Source: Paguma larvata
Lineage: Eukaryota > Chordata > Mammalia > Carnivora > Viverridae
Assembly: GCA_030068075.1 (NCBI GenBank)
Contig: CM057825.1
Coordinates: 84,163,623 to 84,227,622, forward strand
Direction: 5' to 3'
Length of the DNA: 64,000 nt
Part shown: positions 60,960 to 64,000 of the stretch, piece by piece
Layout of the letters: each line of letters opens with the position of its first letter
How positions within the stretch are numbered: the first letter of the stretch is position 1
Made by a program: the position numbers and the translations under genes
The notes under the pieces: model-generated
What the model saw: the letters and a program-made list of their open reading frames with translations, nothing else
What the model was told of the DNA's origin: nothing
Database searches by the model: none

Positions 60960-62600
60960 CTGCTCATTTCTATTATGTTAGAATGATATAAATATGTAGA
61001 AAGAAAAAGTCATTCATAGTTCCAGGTCCCAAGATGACTGCCAGTTGCTATTTTAGCGTATGCCATTCCTCGCCCCCCTTTTCCATTCTCTATGACTTAG
61101 AAATGGTCAGCCCATTCATTGAAGGCAAGGATGCAGTCTGGTGCCGGTGGCAGAGCTGCTCCCCCCCCCTTATTAGCTAAGGCTGCCATCAAGGGACTCC
61201 TGCTAGTGTCCCCTTCTTATGAGCCCAAATCTCTCTCCCTTTTCTACTGCACCTCGAGTGTTCCTGAAGACCCCAAACTTCCTGAAATCCCTCAGTCTTC
61301 TCTTTTCTACTGTACAGATCGCTCTAGATGCGGCTGTAAATTAATGACTGTTAAAGTACATCAACATTCTTACTTAAAGTTTAGGATAATACTGAAATGG
61401 TTACATTTGTGTCATGAAACAAAAATATTTCCCTCAGTTCCTCAGCTCTTCAGCACTGCAGGATGCCTCAGCGGCCCTGCTGGACTCTTCAGGCCCCTCC
61501 AATTTGCTTGCATTTCCTGTGGGGAATAGTTAGTGGCTTTCAGTCATCCAATGCTTTTCAACACTTTACTTCTCTCTAGTGGGGGAGGCGTCTCCTTGGC
61601 AGTTTGTTGTTGTTGTTTTTTCTCTATATATACCATTAATAAGAAAGAAAAGAATCATGGATAACCTTTAGAAATCTTATAAAAGGAGACGCTCTCCTTT
61701 TTAGGATAAAAAAATGATTAAGAAGTATAGACATAGCATTAAGGCAGCCGAATTACTACGACATACAAACCATAAAAGCAATGTGATAACATGCATGGGG
61801 ATAAAATGTATCCGTTTTAACCTGGAACTTCACATGCATGTAATATAATCTGGTCATACAAAATCTCTGGTATAATAAGTGCCTTTAACATATGTTAATC
61901 GATCAGAAATATCCTTAAAGTTTTCATTAAGTTATTTTTATTGCAATTATGACTTCCCAGAGGAATTTTGAAGCGATAAACGAAATGTCTCAAAGTCTAC
62001 ATGTCCTGTTTAGACAAGGAGTTTTATATTGATTCTAGTCTGCTTTTGCCTAACCTCATGTAGCAAGTACCACAAAGACATAATTAGAAAATTGGGTACA
62101 ATATTTAGCCCCGGTCGCTGTGTGGTGGAATTGTTTGACTGCTGAGTAACCGAAGCTTGTTTGCATCCCAGTGTGTCGTGAAAGGCAAACTTCAAAGAAA
62201 ATATTATATCTCCCAACTCCAGCTCCTGAGTGTCTTGGAAGTATAATACAGCAAGGCTTAAAACTCCCTGCTGGGGAAAGGGCAATTTGACACTGAATCT
62301 ACTGTTAAATCACTATCGAAACACTGCTTTGCAAAAGAGTTCTTATTAGATAAATATAGTTAAAGCCTTAAAAGGCAGGAAGAAAATACACCCAAGTCAT
62401 AGGGAAAAAAATGGGGGAGAAAAAGTCTTTAAAGTTGGACAGTATGTGTTGACAAAATTTGGAGATTTTTAAACATGTATCTACACATTTATTTTATAAA
62501 TTGTACATAAGACTGGCTCCTTTTCCAGTGCAAAATCAAATATTTAGATTTGCAAAAACCTATGGAAGCCAGATTTTAGACAAAAAGGGATTTTTTTGTC
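60960..62600. other. Unique intronic DNA before last exon
   Basis: No repeat is recognised. An open frame of 136 codons at 61119-61529 lacks splice support and a recognised product. Confidence 0.4.
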
Positions 62601-62602
62601 AG

Positions 62603-62673
62603 ACTGTCAGTCTCTGAATTTCATCACAATCTGTTCAGCTGTTTTGGTTGCAGGCAGGCGTAAACCGTACTGG
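62603..62673 (+). CDS. Internal coding exon (71 nt, 23 codons)
   Basis: The acceptor is TTTTTTTGTCAG ending at 62602 and the donor is TACTGG followed by GTAAGTG, a near-perfect consensus, at 62674. Its first two bases (AC) complete the codon begun by G at the end of the exon at 40402, giving Asp. It then reads 23 codons, beginning CQSLNFITICSAVLVAG and ending RRKPYW, and stops in phase 0. The hydrophobic middle (FITICSAVLVAG) could be a buried helix; at about 12 residues it is too short to call a membrane span. Nearby alternative AGs (62610, 62636, 62652) are weaker for this frame. The next exon should lie beyond 64000. Confidence 0.75.
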
Positions 62674-63445
62674 GTAAGTGTGTGTTTGTATTTATTATTA
62701 AAATGGAGATGCTAAATCCTGCTTTCTAACAGTCTTCACATTCTTTAAGGCTGTGTTGGTTACAGAGAAGCAGACTCAAGAAGTACAATATGAGAGTCAT
62801 GTGGGCAGGGGGAGAGGGAGAGAGGACCCAATGGCAAATGCCGTTGACCAGAGCTTCTTTGCAAAACAGGGCTTGGGGCTTTTTACAAAAAACGACCCTG
62901 GCACTCTGCCTCCTAACTTTTCCTTCACCTGTACGTACCGATTCGTGCCTTGAAGAGGGATGGGGAAGTGATCTGTCGGTGGCAGATTGAAATGTTTTAT
63001 TTAATCGCCACGATTCCCTTATCTTTACCCTCTGCGCCAATCTAAAAATAATAAGTTGGGTTGACGCTTTCAACATCCTTAAACGTACATGTATGCTTAG
63101 ATGTGAAGATCGCCCGGGAGAATATCACAGCTGAAACCTGCACCTCCAGAAGGTGGGACATTATATTAAAGAAGAAGCAAATAAACAAACACCAAGTCTT
63201 CTTTAATTGCATGTCTGTGGAGCACATTCTTCTGCCAGCCAGGACTTTCTGGTACGCGGCTCACGACACGCAGAGTCACATCTAGCAAAAGTGAGATTTC
63301 ATACGATGCTATCCTTCAGAAGTAAAGCTCTTTAACAAAGGAGGATAATTCAGTTGTTCCTAATCACAATGGACTAGGACGGGTAAACACTTGAGGTCTA
63401 CGTTCATGTTTTAAAGATGTATAAAACTTTTACTTCTAATCGAGT

Positions 63446-63808
63446 ATCTTACTCTGCTCAGGCTGCCATAACAAGGTACCACAGACTGAGTGGCTTAAAC
63501 AATAGAAATTTATTTTCTTACAGATCAAGAGCCCAGTAGGGTTGGTTTCTGGTGAAACCTTTTTTCCTGCCTTGCAGACAGCACTTTCTTGCTGTGTTAT
63601 CACGCGGACTTTCTGATGTGTGTGTGCTGAGAGATCGCCGGTGTCTTTTCCTCTTGTAAGAACACCATTCTAATGGATGAGGGCATACGTTTAGGATGTC
63701 GCTTAACCTCAATGACCTCCTTAAAGGCCTTATCTGTAAATATAGTCACCTTGCATGTTAGAGCTTCAAGATATGATTTTTGGGGAGTACACGGTTAGTC
63801 CATAACAC
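63446..63808 (-). mobile_element. MLT1A-type MaLR solo LTR, antisense
   Basis: CTCAGGCTGCCATAACAAGG, ACTGAGTGGCTTAAACAATA, GTAGGGTTGGTTTCTGGTGA and AAAGGCCTTATCTGTAAATA, then TTAGTCCATAACAC, give the reverse complement of an MLT1A-like LTR. Confidence 0.85.
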
Positions 63809-64000
63809 CTAGATAATACAAAAGCTCACTGAGACTCCAGGTTTCTCTGTGTCTGGCTGGCTTTTTATATCCATTCAGGGTAAGACTAGTCTCCACATTC
63901 TGCTCAGATCTTTTGATTTGCAGCTTTATCTATTTCTGATTAGTAACACCTGGTAAAAACGAACCCCATTAAATGTGGTTTGGTAGCCAAATCATTTCTA

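Larger units (their letters stand above)
4359..62673 (+). other. Inferred multi-exon protein-coding gene, internal part, name unknown
   Basis: Five exons on the + strand form one phase-consistent chain. The first ends in phase 0, the 37-nt exon starts in phase 0 and ends one base into a codon, the third supplies the other two bases and ends in phase 0, the fourth ends one base into a codon, and the fifth supplies two bases and ends in phase 0. The joined product is about 134 residues, rich in Leu, Ile, Val, Lys and Gln, and looks helical. There is no signal peptide, start codon or stop codon, so both ends lie outside the window. Introns are about 5.1, 28.4, 2.2 and 22.2 kb. I do not recognise the protein; a large helical orphan such as KIAA0825 could be tested, but I have no sequence basis for that name. 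Additional exons whose length is a multiple of three could have been missed. Confidence 0.75.

Noticed and set aside
61119..61529. 136-codon open frame
   Set aside because: Composition and flanks give no splice sites, Kozak context or recognised family. Frames of this length can occur by chance in 64 kb.
62653..62673. 20-nt exon using AG at 62652
   Set aside because: Phase-compatible with the same donor, but the AG at 62602 gives a longer open exon with a T-rich tract; the short form may be a minor variant.

Overview
The window is vertebrate nuclear DNA from a carnivore, most likely a feliform (cat family). The sequence basis is at least 18 copies of the tRNA-Lys-derived CAN-SINE, in the form usual in cats: a tRNA-like head with Pol III A and B boxes, a CT-rich stretch and an AATAAA-rich tail. 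Ancient mammalian repeats (MIR, L2, L1M, MaLR LTRs) lie between them. Nothing bacterial, no CRISPR array and no intact viral gene is visible.

The main result is a set of five short exons on the + strand: 4359-4450 (92 nt), 9521-9557 (37 nt), 37992-38110 (119 nt), 40318-40402 (85 nt) and 62603-62673 (71 nt). Each has an AG acceptor, a GT donor and one open frame, and the splice phases fit at every junction (0, 1, 0, 1). Joined, they encode about 134 residues from the middle of a helix-rich protein that I cannot name. The gene starts before the window and continues past it, so nearly all of the window is intron.

Layout: 1-12 kb is AT-rich, nearly repeat-free intron with TAAT-core and octamer motifs, as in regulatory deserts. 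12-13.8 kb carries four SINEs. 13.8-27.8 kb is again free of SINEs and is centred on a strong CpG island at about 18.98-19.85 kb that has no convincing coding exon; it looks like an intronic promoter, and its best splice donors are on the minus strand. 27.8-56.5 kb is an insertion zone of nested SINEs, MLT1 and MST LTRs, L2 and L1M remnants. 57-64 kb returns to a SINE-free state, with a conserved-looking stretch near 58.9-60.1 kb, a decayed L1 piece, the last exon and an antisense MLT1A-type LTR.

The window therefore reads as a large host gene whose long introns hold an internal promoter and probable regulatory DNA. Repeat families were named by eye from remembered consensus sequences, so subfamily names are tentative.
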